Source: Aquitalea pelogenes (GTDB lineage: Bacteria > Pseudomonadota > Gammaproteobacteria > Burkholderiales > Chromobacteriaceae). Taken from it: a stretch of DNA of 64,000 nt. Shown one piece after another: positions 28,027-37,971 of this stretch (position 1 is its first letter; each line of letters begins with the position of its first letter). The stretch covers positions 1 to 64,000 of the forward strand of contig NZ_LNQV01000020.1 in the NCBI RefSeq assembly GCF_001515305.1, given 5' to 3'. The position numbers were made by a program, and so were the translations under genes. The notes below the pieces were generated by a model, which saw nothing but the letters and a program-made list of their open reading frames with translations, did not search any database and was not told where the DNA came from.

Positions 28027-28051
28027 AAAGAAAAACCCGCCGCAGCGGGTT
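28027..28051 (-). terminator. nadA terminator
   Basis: On the minus strand, AACCCGC and GCGGGTT form a stem around TGCG, followed by TTTCTTTG. It lies 8 bp after the nadA stop and upstream of surE. Confidence 0.88.
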
Positions 28052-28058
28052 GGTCTGA

Positions 28059-28976
28059 TCAGGCGTAGTAGCGCTGGCTGAATTCCAGCATGCGTTCAAT
28101 CGGGATGCGGGCTGCATCCATCTGTTCTGCCGTGAGGTAGTCGATGCGCAAGCCCTCGCCTTGTTGGGCGCGTTTGACTGCCTCGATGGTATTCATCTTC
28201 ATGTAAGGACAGGAGTTGCACTGGCAACCGGCGTAGATGGGGGCCTGCCGCAGGTCCAGGTCGGGCCGCGCCAGACCCATGTTGTACAGGATACCGTCTT
28301 CGGTTGCGACGAAGATGACGGCCTTGCTGTAACCCTTGAAGGCTTTTACCCAGTTCAGCATGCCGGAGGTGGAGCCTACGTAATCGGCTTTTTTCAGTAC
28401 CGGCAACGGGCTTTCCGGGTGGGCAATCAGGTATTTTTCACCCGTTGCGGCGGCAAATGCCTCATCCAGCGCCGCTTCGTTGAACTTGTCGTGTACTTCA
28501 CACACGGCCGACCACAGCGGCATGTCGTAGCCGTATTGGTCGTTCAGGTAGCCGCCCATGTTGCGGTCTGGCGAGAAAATGACTTTTTTGCCTTCGGCAT
28601 ACAGGTGGGCAATGATGTCGTCCACATTGCGGCTGGTGACAATCCAGTCCGACAGTGCCTTGTGTTCCGCGCTGGAGTTGATGTACGACACATGGACATG
28701 GTCCGGGTGACGTTCACGCCATGCCTTGAGTGCAGTGACATCGGTCTGGGTGACCAGCGAACAGGTGGAACCGGCATCCGGCAGGATGACTTCGGCTTGC
28801 GGATTGAGGATTTTGGCGGTTTCGGCCATGAAACGGACACCGGCAAACACAATGATGTCGGCGTTGGCTTCCTTGGCATACAGCGACAGTTCCAGGCTAT
28901 CGCCCACCTTGTCAGCCATTTGCTGGATTTCCGGCTGGGTGTAGTAGTGGGCAAGGGTGACGACGCGCTTCGTCAT
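28059..28976 (-). CDS. nadA: Quinolinate synthase NadA
   Basis: NadA condenses iminoaspartate with dihydroxyacetone phosphate to quinolinate in NAD synthesis and holds a [4Fe-4S] cluster. It is 305 aa from ATG 28976 (MTKRVVTLAHYYTQPEIQ). The cluster cysteines are in DAGSTCSLV, WSAVCEVHD and GCQCNSCPYMKMN. FSPDRNMGGYL and VGSTSGMLNW are also typical. A slightly longer start at 29006 is less likely. No nadB or nadC is adjacent; it has its own terminator. Confidence 0.95.
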   Translation of the reverse strand: MTKRVVTLAHYYTQPEIQQMADKVGDSLELSLYAKEANADIIVFAGVRFMAETAKILNPQAEVILPDAGSTCSLVTQTDVTALKAWRERHPDHVHVSYINSSAEHKALSDWIVTSRNVDDIIAHLYAEGKKVIFSPDRNMGGYLNDQYGYDMPLWSAVCEVHDKFNEAALDEAFAAATGEKYLIAHPESPLPVLKKADYVGSTSGMLNWVKAFKGYSKAVIFVATEDGILYNMGLARPDLDLRQAPIYAGCQCNSCPYMKMNTIEAVKRAQQGEGLRIDYLTAEQMDAARIPIERMLEFSQRYYA

Positions 28977-29434
28977 GATGGCTGACTCCTGCCCGCCCTG
29001 CTTCATGATGCAGGCGAGCTGAATTGATATGTTGCGATGCAGTTCCCGTGGACTGCTGAACCGTCAAGGGTAGCAATATTGCAGTGCGATTACCACCGCC
29101 AGCTTGTGTGCGATGCGCGGATGGTGGCGGTCTTTGCTATAAAATTCATCTGAGGTGCGCTTGCCCGAGGTCAACATGAGGCGGCAAGGTCTGCGGCAGC
29201 ATGTTGGTGTCATTCTGCACAGGCTGTGCTTGGCCGATCAGTCCTGTCGCGTCATGACGCATGCTCGTTTGTCCTTATTGTGCATTGCACAATACTATCG
29301 CAACATACAGGTATCAAGCTGGATTTGCCTTTGCAAGTCCATGTATTCAAACAGATCTGTCCAGAAGACTGGCTGCCCCTGGCAGCGTGTCGTGCTGGAT
29401 GACTGCTGGCATTAACCCTACTGGAACCGCTTCC
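28977..29434. other. 458-bp divergent region between nadA and the patZ-like gene
   Basis: No convincing gene is present. Short frames here are rich in Cys, His and Arg and lack codon bias. It contains a possible plus-strand -10 (TGC TATAAA, 29135-29143) and a perfect 17-bp palindrome at 29277-29293. Both precede the acetyltransferase gene and could form its control region. Confidence 0.5.
29277..29293. promoter_or_regulatory. 17-bp palindromic operator candidate
   Basis: ATTGTGCA, a central T, then TGCACAAT form a perfect palindrome 142 bp upstream of the patZ-like start. The 10-mer TGCATTGCAC inside it recurs directly after that gene's stop codon (32111-32120). The binding protein is unknown. 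Confidence 0.5.
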
Positions 29435-32110
29435 ATGAAGCCTCACTACCTTACTCCGCTGTTTTCACCGCGCACTGTTGCTGTTGTTGGTGCCAGCGAT
29501 ACGCCCGGCTCCATTGGCCAGGCGGTGTTTGCCAATCTGTTGGCGGGCAATTTTCAAGGCAAGCTGTTTCCGGTCAATCTGAATCACAAGGTGGTGGGTG
29601 GCATTCCTGCCGTTCCCTCGGTACGCCTGATCGAACCGGCGGTTGACATGGCTGTGGTCTGTACAGCCATTCGTTCTTTGCCGGCCATCATCAAGGATTG
29701 TGGCAAGAAGGGCATCAAGGCCGTGCTACTGGCCAAGGAGTTTTCCGATAGCGAGCAACTGGAGCGGGAAATCCTGAATGAGTCGGTATCCATTGCGCGC
29801 CACTATGGCATCCGTGTGCTGGGGCCGAATGTATTGGGCCTGATGCGACCGGTGGCCGGCTTCAATGCCACCAATTACACCAGTAAGGTCCGTCCGGGAA
29901 ACATGGCGCTGGTGTCGCAGTCGTCAGCCCTGTGTACGGCCATGCTGGACTGGGCAGACAGCAAGGGCATCGGTTTTTCCAGTGTGATTTCGGTGGGTGA
30001 GGCGCTGGATGTCGATTTCGGCGAAATTCTGGATTACCTGGTGGCGGATAACTTCACCCAGGGCATTTTGTTGCATGTTCACCACATCCATCATGCGCGC
30101 CGCTTCATGAGCGCCTTGCGGGCCGCTGCCCGGACCAAGCCGGTGGTGGTGATCAAGTCGGGCCGTTATCAGGACGATGTGACCGGTGTCACCCATTCGA
30201 GCAACCTGATTGAAAGCGGTGATGTTTTCGATGCCGCGCTGTCCCGAGCCGGTGTGCTGCGCGTGTCTTCCATTGCCCAGCTGTTTACTGCGGCCAAGGT
30301 GCTGGCTGCCAATTTCCGCGTCGGTGGCAAACGGCTGGCCATTGTCACCAACGGTATCGGCCCGGGCGTGCTGGCAGCTGATAGTGCTTATACCAATGGT
30401 GTAGAGCTGGCCAAGTTGAGCGACGCCACCATGGACCTGCTCAATAACGCCTTGCCACGCAACTGGTCGCACGGCAACCCGATCGACCTGATTGGTGATG
30501 CCAGCCCGGTGCGTTTTCGTACTGCGGTCAAAGCCTGTATCGACGACCCGAATGTCGACGGTGTGCTGGTGGTATTCACTCCGCAGGCCGGTACCGATCA
30601 CCTGACCACGGCGCAGTTGATGATTGGCTTGCAGCGGGAATCCAGCAAGCCGATGTTCCTGTCCTGGCTGGGTGATGCCAAGGTATCGGAAAGCCGCGAC
30701 CTGTTTTCCAAAGCCAAGTGCGCGCATTTCCGTGCGCCGGAATACGGCATCGAGGTATTTCGCAACCTGGCTTCCTATCATTACAACCAGCAATTGCTGT
30801 TGCAGACCCCGGGGCCGCTGGAAGGCAAGCGTGAAGCGCCAGACCTGCTGCGTGCCCGTGCAGTGATTGCCGGAGCCATGGCCGAAGGCCGTACCATTCT
30901 GTCCGAGCGCGAATCCAAGGAGGTGCTGGCGGCGTTCCGTATCCCGGTCAACCCTACCTTGCTGGCGCGCAGCGAAGACGAAGCCGTGGTGCTGGCCGAG
31001 CAAATCCACTACCCGGTGGTGCTGAAAATCGATTCACCGGACATCATCTACAAATCGGATGTCGGCGGTGTGGAGTTGAACATCAGTAACGAAGCCACCT
31101 TGCGCGCAGCCTTCCGCAGCATTCTGGAGAGGGCCCACCAGGCCATGCCGGAGGCGCGCATTGATGGCATTTCGGTACAGCCGATGCGTAAACGCCGCTT
31201 TGCGCGCGAGGTGATGGTGGGTGTGACACACGATAGCTCGTTCGGCCCGGTGATTACCTTTGGTGCCGGCGGTATCGCGGTGGAGGTCATGCATGATCGC
31301 GCGCTGTCCTTGCCGCCGCTGAACCAGTACCTGGTGGGCAGCATGATACGCAAGACCCGTATCGGCCAATTGCTGGGTGCCTTCAAGAACCTGCCGGCCG
31401 TCGACATGGAAGAACTGGTGGATGTGCTGCTGCATGTGTCGGAGATGGTGTGCGAGCTGCCAGAGTTGCGCGAGATGGACATCAACCCCTTGGTGGCGGA
31501 CGAGAAGGGGGTCATTGCGCTGGATGCGCGCATCATCGTCGAACCCTTGAAGCCTGATGTGAAACGCTACGGCCACATGGCCATCATGCCTTACCCCACG
31601 CATATGGTGCGCAGTGCCACGCTGAACGATGGCATGAAGGTCACCATTCGCCCGGTGCGGCCGGAAGATGCCGAGATGCAGCAGGAGTTTGTCCGCACGC
31701 TGTCGGACGAAAGCCGCTACAACCGTTATATGTCCAGCATCAAGCAGCTGTCGCAAACCATGCTGGTGCGCTTTACCCAGCTGGACTACGACCGCGAAAT
31801 GGCACTGGCCATGACGTGCGAGACCGAGAACGGTGAAGAGCAGCAAGCCGTGGCCCGTTTCATTACCGATCCGGACAACGAAGGCTGCGAATTTGCGCTG
31901 GAAGTAGCAGACAAATGGCAGGGCAAGGGCATTGGCTACATCCTGATGAATGCCTTGTTCGATGCCGCCCGTGAGCAAGGGCTGACCGTGATGCGCGGTG
32001 AAGTGCTGGCCGGCAACAAGGGCATGCTCAAGCTGATGCACAAGCTGGGCTTTACCGTGGAAACCCATCCGGAAGACAGGGCGCTGACCATCGTCACCAA
32101 GATTCTTTAA
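29435..32110 (+). CDS. PatZ/Pka-like protein lysine acetyltransferase (acyl-CoA synthetase-GNAT fusion)
   Basis: The protein has 891 aa and the layout of E. coli PatZ (886 aa): a CoA-binding domain (FSPRTVAVVGASDTPGSIGQ), succinyl-CoA-ligase-like domains, an ATP-grasp domain (VVLKIDSPDIIYKSDVGGVEL), and a C-terminal GNAT acetyltransferase from about residue 725 (MKVTIRPVRPEDAEMQQEF, then KGIGYILMNALFDAA). PatZ acetylates lysines of metabolic enzymes such as acetyl-CoA synthetase, using its NDP-forming synthetase part for sensing. The ATG at 29435 begins homology; the frame extending upstream to 29261 has no support. It probably forms a single-gene unit. Confidence 0.9.
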   Translation: MKPHYLTPLFSPRTVAVVGASDTPGSIGQAVFANLLAGNFQGKLFPVNLNHKVVGGIPAVPSVRLIEPAVDMAVVCTAIRSLPAIIKDCGKKGIKAVLLAKEFSDSEQLEREILNESVSIARHYGIRVLGPNVLGLMRPVAGFNATNYTSKVRPGNMALVSQSSALCTAMLDWADSKGIGFSSVISVGEALDVDFGEILDYLVADNFTQGILLHVHHIHHARRFMSALRAAARTKPVVVIKSGRYQDDVTGVTHSSNLIESGDVFDAALSRAGVLRVSSIAQLFTAAKVLAANFRVGGKRLAIVTNGIGPGVLAADSAYTNGVELAKLSDATMDLLNNALPRNWSHGNPIDLIGDASPVRFRTAVKACIDDPNVDGVLVVFTPQAGTDHLTTAQLMIGLQRESSKPMFLSWLGDAKVSESRDLFSKAKCAHFRAPEYGIEVFRNLASYHYNQQLLLQTPGPLEGKREAPDLLRARAVIAGAMAEGRTILSERESKEVLAAFRIPVNPTLLARSEDEAVVLAEQIHYPVVLKIDSPDIIYKSDVGGVELNISNEATLRAAFRSILERAHQAMPEARIDGISVQPMRKRRFAREVMVGVTHDSSFGPVITFGAGGIAVEVMHDRALSLPPLNQYLVGSMIRKTRIGQLLGAFKNLPAVDMEELVDVLLHVSEMVCELPELREMDINPLVADEKGVIALDARIIVEPLKPDVKRYGHMAIMPYPTHMVRSATLNDGMKVTIRPVRPEDAEMQQEFVRTLSDESRYNRYMSSIKQLSQTMLVRFTQLDYDREMALAMTCETENGEEQQAVARFITDPDNEGCEFALEVADKWQGKGIGYILMNALFDAAREQGLTVMRGEVLAGNKGMLKLMHKLGFTVETHPEDRALTIVTKIL

Positions 32111-32227
32111 TGCATTGCACTGTATGCCCTTGGTCGATTGCAGCGCCGTGGTGTGGTTTTTTTCGTCAAAGCAGGGGTCTTCTGCTGACCGATATCGGGC
32201 GGCAGGACTGGCAGGCGTATTAAGCGC

Positions 32228-32257
32228 TTGCAAGATAAGGGAAAAGTGCCATAGAAT
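32228..32257 (+). promoter_or_regulatory. rpsP operon promoter
   Basis: TTGCAA (32228-32233) and TAGAAT (32252-32257) are 18 bp apart, with the same -10 and spacer length as the rplM promoter. The leader to rpsP is about 39 bases. Confidence 0.65.
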
Positions 32258-32302
32258 CGTGGGCTTTTCTACGATACCGTTTTTATCTAAGGACAATCGA
32301 CA

Positions 32303-32551
32303 ATGGTAGTGATTCGTCTGGCACGTGGCGGCGCCAAGAACCGTCCGTTCTACAACATCGTGGTGACCGATTCCCGTAACCGTCGTGACGGTCGCTTCAT
32401 CGAGCGCGTTGGCTTCTACAACCCGGTAGCTAACGAGAAGGAAGAGCGCGTGCGCCTGACTTCCGATCGTCTGAACTACTGGATCGGCGTTGGTGCCCAG
32501 GTTACCGACGCTGTAGCCAAGCTGCTGAAAGAGCAGAAGGTTGCTGCCTAA
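32303..32551 (+). CDS. rpsP: 30S ribosomal protein S16
   Basis: S16 is a small-subunit assembly protein. It is 82 aa, the usual length, beginning [20 protein letters not shown] and continuing with [23 protein letters not shown] stands before the start. It is the first gene of the conserved rpsP-rimM-trmD-rplS operon. Confidence 0.98.
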   Translation: MVVIRLARGGAKNRPFYNIVVTDSRNRRDGRFIERVGFYNPVANEKEERVRLTSDRLNYWIGVGAQVTDAVAKLLKEQKVAA

Positions 32552-32584
32552 TCGTTCGTTGACTCAACTCGCGGACTAAGGCGC

Positions 32585-33091
32585 ATGCGCAAGGAAGATC
32601 TCGTCTTGATGGGGTTTGTGCGTGGCGCCTTCGGTATCAAGGGCTGGATCAAGGTCCAGGCCGATACCGAATACGCTGACGGTCTGTTTGACTACCCGGT
32701 CTGGTGGCTGGGCAAGGATGACAGCTGGAAGCCGTACACATTTGAAAACGGGGCGGTGCAGCCCAAGGGCTTGTCCGTCAAGCTGCAGGGCATTGAAGAT
32801 CGCGACGCGGCGGAAGCCCTGCGCGGCCTGCAAATAGCCGTTCCCCGTAGTGAATTGCCGGAAGCTGGTGCTGACGAATATTACTGGTCCGATCTGATCG
32901 GCCTGTCTGTCGTCAACCAGCAAGGTGTGGTGCTTGGCAAGGTGACCGAATTGATGGAAACCGGTGCCAACGACGTATTGGTGGTAGAGGGTGAACACGG
33001 CCAGCGGCTGATTCCCTTCGTTGGCCAGTTCGTACTGGATGTCAGTCTGGCTGAGGCCTGCATTTCAGTCGACTGGGGCCTGGATTACTGA
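32585..33091 (+). CDS. rimM: Ribosome maturation factor RimM
   Basis: RimM helps assemble the 30S head, binding S19 and acting on 16S rRNA processing. It is 168 aa, with an N-terminal beta-barrel ([18 protein letters not shown]) and a C-terminal PRC-barrel ([37 protein letters not shown]). Its stop TGA overlaps the ATG of trmD (TGATG at 33089-33093). It lies in the canonical operon position. Confidence 0.97.
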   Translation: MRKEDLVLMGFVRGAFGIKGWIKVQADTEYADGLFDYPVWWLGKDDSWKPYTFENGAVQPKGLSVKLQGIEDRDAAEALRGLQIAVPRSELPEAGADEYYWSDLIGLSVVNQQGVVLGKVTELMETGANDVLVVEGEHGQRLIPFVGQFVLDVSLAEACISVDWGLDY

Positions 33092-33858
33092 TGCATATCG
33101 ATGCCATCACGCTGTTTCCGGAAATGTTCGATGCCATCGCCCGCTTTGGTGTAAGCCAGCGGGCGCTTGATCTGGGCATTTGGGATTTCCAGAAATGGAA
33201 TCCACGCGATTTCACCCATGACAACTACCGCCGTGTGGACGACCGTCCTTATGGTGGTGGGCCTGGCATGCTGATGCTGATTGAACCGCTGGAGGCTGCC
33301 ATTACGGCCGCCAAGGCACGTCAGCAGGCAGCAGGTGTTGAAGAGAGCCATGTTATCTACCTGTCCCCGCAAGGGCGTGCATTGACGCACGAAAAAGCGG
33401 TTGAGCTGTCCCGTCGTCCCGGTCTGATTGTGCTGTGCGGACGTTACGAAGGGGTAGACGAGCGTTTGATCGAGCGGCAGGTGGACGAGGAGGTTTCCAT
33501 TGGCGACTACGTGTTGTCCGGTGGCGAGCTACCGGCCATGGTGCTGATGGATGCGGTCATCCGGCTGCTTCCCGGTGTTCTCAACGACGCCCAGTCTGCT
33601 TATGAAGACTCATTTGTGAACGGACTCCTTGATTGTCCGCACTATACCCGACCCGAAGACTATCAGGGCATGCGGGTGCCGGATGTACTCATGTCTGGAA
33701 ATCATGCACTGATTGCTAAATGGCGGCTCAAGCAGGCGCTGGGAAGAACGTGGCAACGTCGACCAGAGCTGTTGCAGGGCCGCACTTTGACAAAACAGGA
33801 ATCTCGGCTGCTGGCAGAGTACCAGCAGGAACAAGATATCCGTAAAAAACCGGAGTAA
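33091..33858 (+). CDS. trmD: tRNA (guanine-N1)-methyltransferase TrmD
   Basis: TrmD makes m1G37 in tRNAs, which prevents +1 frameshifting. It is 255 aa. The knotted SAM-binding region shows [20 protein letters not shown] and [17 protein letters not shown]; the N-terminus is [22 protein letters not shown] is also a signature. It is translationally coupled to rimM, with rplS starting 4 bp after its stop. Confidence 0.98.
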   Translation: MHIDAITLFPEMFDAIARFGVSQRALDLGIWDFQKWNPRDFTHDNYRRVDDRPYGGGPGMLMLIEPLEAAITAAKARQQAAGVEESHVIYLSPQGRALTHEKAVELSRRPGLIVLCGRYEGVDERLIERQVDEEVSIGDYVLSGGELPAMVLMDAVIRLLPGVLNDAQSAYEDSFVNGLLDCPHYTRPEDYQGMRVPDVLMSGNHALIAKWRLKQALGRTWQRRPELLQGRTLTKQESRLLAEYQQEQDIRKKPE

Positions 33859-33861
33859 CAC

Positions 33862-34230
33862 ATGGATCTGATCCAGAAACTCGAGCAAGAAGAAATCGCC
33901 CGCCTGGGCAAAACCATCCCGGAATTCGCTCCTGGCGATACCGTTGTGGTGAATGTCAAGGTAAAGGAAGGTAACCGCGAACGTCTGCAGGCTTACGAAG
34001 GCGTTGTTATCGCCAAGCGTAACCGTGGCCTGAACAGCTCTTTCATCGTGCGCAAGATGTCCGCCGGTGAAGGTGTTGAGCGTACTTTCCAGACCTACTC
34101 CCCGCTGGTGGCTTCCGTTGAAGTGAAGCGCCGTGGTGACGTACGTCGCGCCAAGCTGTACTACCTGCGTGGTCGTACCGGCAAGTCCGCACGTATCAAG
34201 GAAAAACTGCCGGCTCGCAAGCAAGGCTGA
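33862..34230 (+). CDS. rplS: 50S ribosomal protein L19
   Basis: L19 lies at the subunit interface of the ribosome. It is 122 aa, with [23 protein letters not shown] (read in two parts) and [14 protein letters not shown], ending in a basic tail KLPARKQG. It is the last gene of the rpsP operon and is followed by a strong terminator. Confidence 0.98.
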   Translation: MDLIQKLEQEEIARLGKTIPEFAPGDTVVVNVKVKEGNRERLQAYEGVVIAKRNRGLNSSFIVRKMSAGEGVERTFQTYSPLVASVEVKRRGDVRRAKLYYLRGRTGKSARIKEKLPARKQG

Positions 34231-34254
34231 TCCTGATACCGTCAGGTATGATGA

Positions 34255-34285
34255 AAGCGCAAGGTTCACACCTTGCGCTTTTTTT
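34255..34285 (+). terminator. rpsP-rplS operon terminator, 25 bp before xerD
   Basis: AAGCGCAAGG (34255-34264) and CCTTGCGCTT (34271-34280) flank TTCACA and are followed by a T-run. The xerD start is only about 25 bases beyond. Confidence 0.94.
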
Positions 34286-34309
34286 ATGTCTTCGGCCAGG
34301 AACGACATC

Positions 34310-35191
34310 ATGAGTACGGAAAGCATAGACCGGTTTCTGGATCATCTGTGGCTGACGGATGGCTTGTCTGCCAATACCCTGGCGGCTTATCGCCGTGATC
34401 TGGCCAAAATGCAAAAACAGCTGCAAAGCGAGGACGGCGCGCTGGAATCGGCCAGCCATGTCGAGCTGCAGCAGGCCTTGTTGGCAAGTATCGAGCACGA
34501 GAAACCTGCCACGCGAGCCAGGCAGCTGTCCTGTCTGCGGCGCTATTACCAGTATCTGCTAGGGACAAAACAGCGCAATGACGACCCCAGCTTGCATCTG
34601 GATAACCCCAGGCTGGGGCAACGGCTGCCCAAAACGCTGTCAGAAGGACAGGTTGAGCTATTGTTGCAGGCACCGGATGTGGAAACGCCGCTGGGACTGC
34701 GCGATCGGGCCATGTTTGAAGTGCTGTATGCAACCGGCTTGCGCGTGTCCGAGCTGGTGGGGCTGACGCTGCAGCAACTGGACATGGTGACGGGTTTGAT
34801 CATCACCCGTGGCAAGGGTAACAAGGAGCGCATGGTGCCCTTGGGAGAGATTGCCCTTGACTGGCTGGAGCGCTACTTCAGGGAAGCCCGTGTGCTGTTG
34901 TTGGGTGGAGCGCAGTGCGATGCCGTATTTGTCACCCAGCGCAAGGCCGGGATGAGCCGGCAGATGGCCTGGCATCTGATTGCCAGCTATGCCAGTGCGC
35001 AGGGTTTGCCACCCGTTGGGCCGCACATGCTGCGACATGCCTTTGCCACCCATCTGGTGAACCATGGTGCTGACTTGCGCGTTGTACAGTTGCTACTGGG
35101 GCATTCGGATATATCCACCACACAAATCTACACCCACGTTGCCCGCGAGCGACTCAAGCAGCTGCATGCCCAGCATCATCCACGTGGCTGA
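34310..35191 (+). CDS. xerD: Site-specific tyrosine recombinase XerD
   Basis: XerD acts with XerC at dif to resolve chromosome dimers at the septum with FtsK. It is 293 aa. The N-terminal core-binding domain is SAM-like (DGLSANTLAAYRRDLAKM). The catalytic residues are Arg in YATGLRVSELVGL, Lys in RGKGNKERMVPL, the HxxR in HMLRHAFATHL, His in LLGHSDISTTQ, and the nucleophile Tyr in QIYTHV. ATG 34310 gives the family N-terminus; an in-frame ATG at 34286 falls on the terminator T-run. It converges with clpA. Confidence 0.93.
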   Translation: MSTESIDRFLDHLWLTDGLSANTLAAYRRDLAKMQKQLQSEDGALESASHVELQQALLASIEHEKPATRARQLSCLRRYYQYLLGTKQRNDDPSLHLDNPRLGQRLPKTLSEGQVELLLQAPDVETPLGLRDRAMFEVLYATGLRVSELVGLTLQQLDMVTGLIITRGKGNKERMVPLGEIALDWLERYFREARVLLLGGAQCDAVFVTQRKAGMSRQMAWHLIASYASAQGLPPVGPHMLRHAFATHLVNHGADLRVVQLLLGHSDISTTQIYTHVARERLKQLHAQHHPRG

Positions 35192-35213
35192 ATGATGATG
35201 TCCTTGTCCGGTA

Positions 35214-35240
35214 CAAAAAAACGCCCGCAAGTGCGGGCGT
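35214..35240. terminator. Terminator between xerD and clpA
   Basis: ACGCCCGC (35221-35228) and GCGGGCGT (35233-35240) flank AAGT. The minus side has a long T-run, so it mainly ends clpSA; the plus side has CTTTG. Confidence 0.9.
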
Positions 35241-35267
35241 CTTTGTGAGGCGATATGGCTATCAGGC

Positions 35268-37547
35268 TCAGGCGGGCTCTGCTGCCAGTGCTTCGGTGTC
35301 GAATTGCAGCTCGACCACATCCTGGTCATTGATATCCACCGTAACTTCCCCGCCGTGGGCTAGTCGGCCAAACAGCAGTTCGTCTGCCAGTGCCTTGCGG
35401 ATGGTGTCCTGAATCAGCCGTGCCATCGGACGCGCACCCATCAGCGGGTCGAAGCCGCGTTTGGCCAGGAAGGCGCGCAAGGCATCGGTGAAGTGGATTT
35501 CCACCTTCTTGTCGCCCAACTGATGCTCAAGCTGCATCAGGAACTTGTCCACCACCTGCATGATGATCTGCTCATCCAGCATCTTGAAGGAAATGGTGGC
35601 ATCTAGCCGGTTGCGGAATTCCGGGCTGAACAGGCGTTTGATGTCCGCCATCTCATCCCCGGTTTCCTTGGACTGGGTAAAGCCCAGTGTCGGCTTGGAC
35701 ATGGCTTCGGCCCCGGCATTGGTGGTCATGATGATCACCACATTACGGAAATCGGCCTTGCGCCCGTTGTTGTCGGTCAGGGTGCCGTGATCCATCACCT
35801 GCAACAGTACGTTGTAGATGTCCGGATGTGCCTTCTCGATTTCGTCCAGCAGCAACACCGCGTAAGGATGTTTGTTGATGGCCTCGGTCATCTGGCCGCC
35901 CTGTTCGAAGCCGACATAGCCCGGAGGGGCACCAATCAGCCGGCTTACTGCATGGCGTTCCATGTATTCCGACATGTCGAAGCGGATCAGCTCCACGCCC
36001 AGCACATAAGCCAGTTGCTTGGCTACTTCGGTCTTGCCCACACCGGTAGGGCCGGAGAACAGGAAAGAGCCGATCGGCTTGTGCGGATTGCCCAGGCCCG
36101 AGCGCGTCATCTTGATGGCGGTGGCCAGGCTTTCAATAGCCTTGTCCTGACCAAATACCACGTTCTTGAGGTCGCGCTCCAGGTTCTTCAGCACGTTCTT
36201 GTCGTCGCTGGAGACGGTCTTGGGCGGAATGCGGGCAATCTTGGCGACGATCTCTTCGATCTCTGCCTTGTTGATCACCTTCTTCTGCTTGGACTTGGGC
36301 AGAATCTTCTGTGCGGCACCTGCTTCGTCAATCACGTCGATGGCCTTGTCCGGCAGGTGACGGTCATTGATGTAGCGGGCAGACAATTCCGCAGCGGTAG
36401 ACAGGGCCGACTGGGTGTATTTCACACCATGATGTGCCTCGAAGCGCGATTTCAGGCCCTTCAGGATTTCGATGGTCTGCTCCACGGTGGGTTCAGCCAC
36501 GTCAATCTTCTGGAAGCGCCGCGACAGCGCGTTATCCTTCTCGAAAATGCCGCGATATTCGTTGTAGGTGGTGGCTCCAATGCAACGCAGGCTGCCGTTG
36601 GACAGGGCCGGCTTGAGCAGGTTGGAGGCATCCAGCGTGCCGCCAGAGGCCGCACCGGCACCAATCAGCGTGTGAATTTCGTCAATGAACAAGATGGCGT
36701 GCTCATCTTCGGTCAGCTGCTTGATGACTGCCTTCAGGCGCTGTTCGAAGTCACCGCGATACTTGGTGCCGGCCAGCAGAGCGCCCATGTCCAGCGCGTA
36801 GACAGTAGCCTTGGACAGCACGTCGGGCACTTCATTGTTGACGATGCGCCGGGCCAGACCTTCTGCGATGGCCGTTTTGCCCACGCCAGCCTCACCCACC
36901 AGCAAGGGGTTGTTCTTGCGGCGGCGGCAGAGGATTTGGACGGTGCGTTCCAGCTCGTGCTCACGGCCGATCAAAGGGTCGATCTTGCCGTCGCGGGCTT
37001 GCTGGTTCAGGTTCAGCGTATAGTTTTCCAGTGCGCCGCCCGGGCCGTTGCTTTGCTCCTCGCCATCGGATTCATTGTGCTGTTCACGCGATTCCGGCGG
37101 ATGCTGCGGGGAGCGTTGTTTGGTGATGCCATGCGAAATGAAATTGACCACATCCAGGCGGGAAATGCCTTGCTGATGCAGGTAGTACACTGCATGTGAG
37201 TCTTTTTCGCCGAAGATGGCCACCAGAATGTTGGCACCGGTGACTTCCTTTTTGCCGGAAGACTGAACGTGCAGGATGGCGCGCTGGATAACGCGCTGGA
37301 ACCCCAGTGTGGGCTGGGTTTCCACCTCGGTTTCCCCCGGAACGGTAGGTGTGTGTTCGTCAATGAAATCGCCCAGCTGCTTTTTCAGCTGGTCGAGATT
37401 GGCCCCGCAGGCCCTCAAGACATCGGCGGCGGAGGGGTTGTCGATCATGGCAAGCAGCAAGTGCTCCACGCTGATGAACTCGTGGCGCTTGCGCCTGGCG
37501 TCCATGAACGCCATATGCAGGCTTACTTCAAGCTCCTGGGCAATCAT
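35268..37547 (-). CDS. clpA: ATP-dependent Clp protease ATP-binding subunit ClpA
   Basis: ClpA unfolds substrates and feeds them to ClpP, including N-end rule proteins delivered by ClpS. It is 759 aa from ATG 37547 behind GGAGGAAAACTG. It has an N-terminal Clp_N repeat domain, a first AAA+ module (Walker [17 protein letters not shown], Walker [11 protein letters not shown]), a second ([27 protein letters not shown]), and a C-terminal D2-small domain. It lacks the ClpB coiled-coil insert. The ATG shares one base with the clpS stop (TGATG), so the genes are coupled. Confidence 0.97.
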   Translation of the reverse strand: MIAQELEVSLHMAFMDARRKRHEFISVEHLLLAMIDNPSAADVLRACGANLDQLKKQLGDFIDEHTPTVPGETEVETQPTLGFQRVIQRAILHVQSSGKKEVTGANILVAIFGEKDSHAVYYLHQQGISRLDVVNFISHGITKQRSPQHPPESREQHNESDGEEQSNGPGGALENYTLNLNQQARDGKIDPLIGREHELERTVQILCRRRKNNPLLVGEAGVGKTAIAEGLARRIVNNEVPDVLSKATVYALDMGALLAGTKYRGDFEQRLKAVIKQLTEDEHAILFIDEIHTLIGAGAASGGTLDASNLLKPALSNGSLRCIGATTYNEYRGIFEKDNALSRRFQKIDVAEPTVEQTIEILKGLKSRFEAHHGVKYTQSALSTAAELSARYINDRHLPDKAIDVIDEAGAAQKILPKSKQKKVINKAEIEEIVAKIARIPPKTVSSDDKNVLKNLERDLKNVVFGQDKAIESLATAIKMTRSGLGNPHKPIGSFLFSGPTGVGKTEVAKQLAYVLGVELIRFDMSEYMERHAVSRLIGAPPGYVGFEQGGQMTEAINKHPYAVLLLDEIEKAHPDIYNVLLQVMDHGTLTDNNGRKADFRNVVIIMTTNAGAEAMSKPTLGFTQSKETGDEMADIKRLFSPEFRNRLDATISFKMLDEQIIMQVVDKFLMQLEHQLGDKKVEIHFTDALRAFLAKRGFDPLMGARPMARLIQDTIRKALADELLFGRLAHGGEVTVDINDQDVVELQFDTEALAAEPA

Positions 37548-37855
37548 CAGTTTTCCTCCATAACGCACTGAAGCGGATGCTGGTGTGCTTTGGCAAATTG
37601 CAACACCTGTTCAACCTTGGTGGCAGCCACGTCTTTGGTATAAACGCCACACACGCCGTGACCTTGCGTATGGACTTGTAACATGACTTGGGTCGCTTTT
37701 TCCCGATTCATGTGGAACAACTGTTGCAACACTTCCACCACAAATTCCATTGGGGTGAAATCATCGTTCAATAACAACACCTTATACATCGGAGGAGGGG
37801 TGGTCCTCACCCGAGACGTCTCTTTGACGACGTCATCGCTGAACTGCGTTGGCAT
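37547..37855 (-). CDS. clpS: ClpAP adaptor protein ClpS
   Basis: ClpS binds N-terminal Leu, Phe, Tyr or Trp of substrates and delivers them to ClpA. It is 102 aa, with a flexible N-terminal tail, [23 protein letters not shown], where the substrate-pocket NDD motif stands, and [15 protein letters not shown]. It overlaps clpA. It is divergent from the cold-shock gene, with about 224 bp between starts. Confidence 0.97.
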   Translation of the reverse strand: MPTQFSDDVVKETSRVRTTPPPMYKVLLLNDDFTPMEFVVEVLQQLFHMNREKATQVMLQVHTQGHGVCGVYTKDVAATKVEQVLQFAKAHQHPLQCVMEEN

Positions 37856-37942
37856 GTCGACTTTCAGTTAAACCGCGGTTTACTTCAATTTTGGTTCCCT
37901 CTGGCTTTTTTTCAAGGGGAGCGTGCGAATTCCTTCAGGGGC

Positions 37943-37971
37943 TTGACGCTATCACAATGGTTGCGTAGAAA
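37943..37971 (+). promoter_or_regulatory. Cold-shock gene promoter
   Basis: TTGACG (37943-37948) and TAGAAA (37966-37971) are 17 bp apart. Transcription from about 37979 would leave a leader of about 100 bases before the csp gene, as in cspA-type genes whose long leader acts in cold induction. Confidence 0.55.

Noticed and set aside
29155-29415. 86-codon frame upstream of the patZ-like gene
   Set aside because: Cys/Arg/His-rich without family features; it overlaps the palindromic control region.
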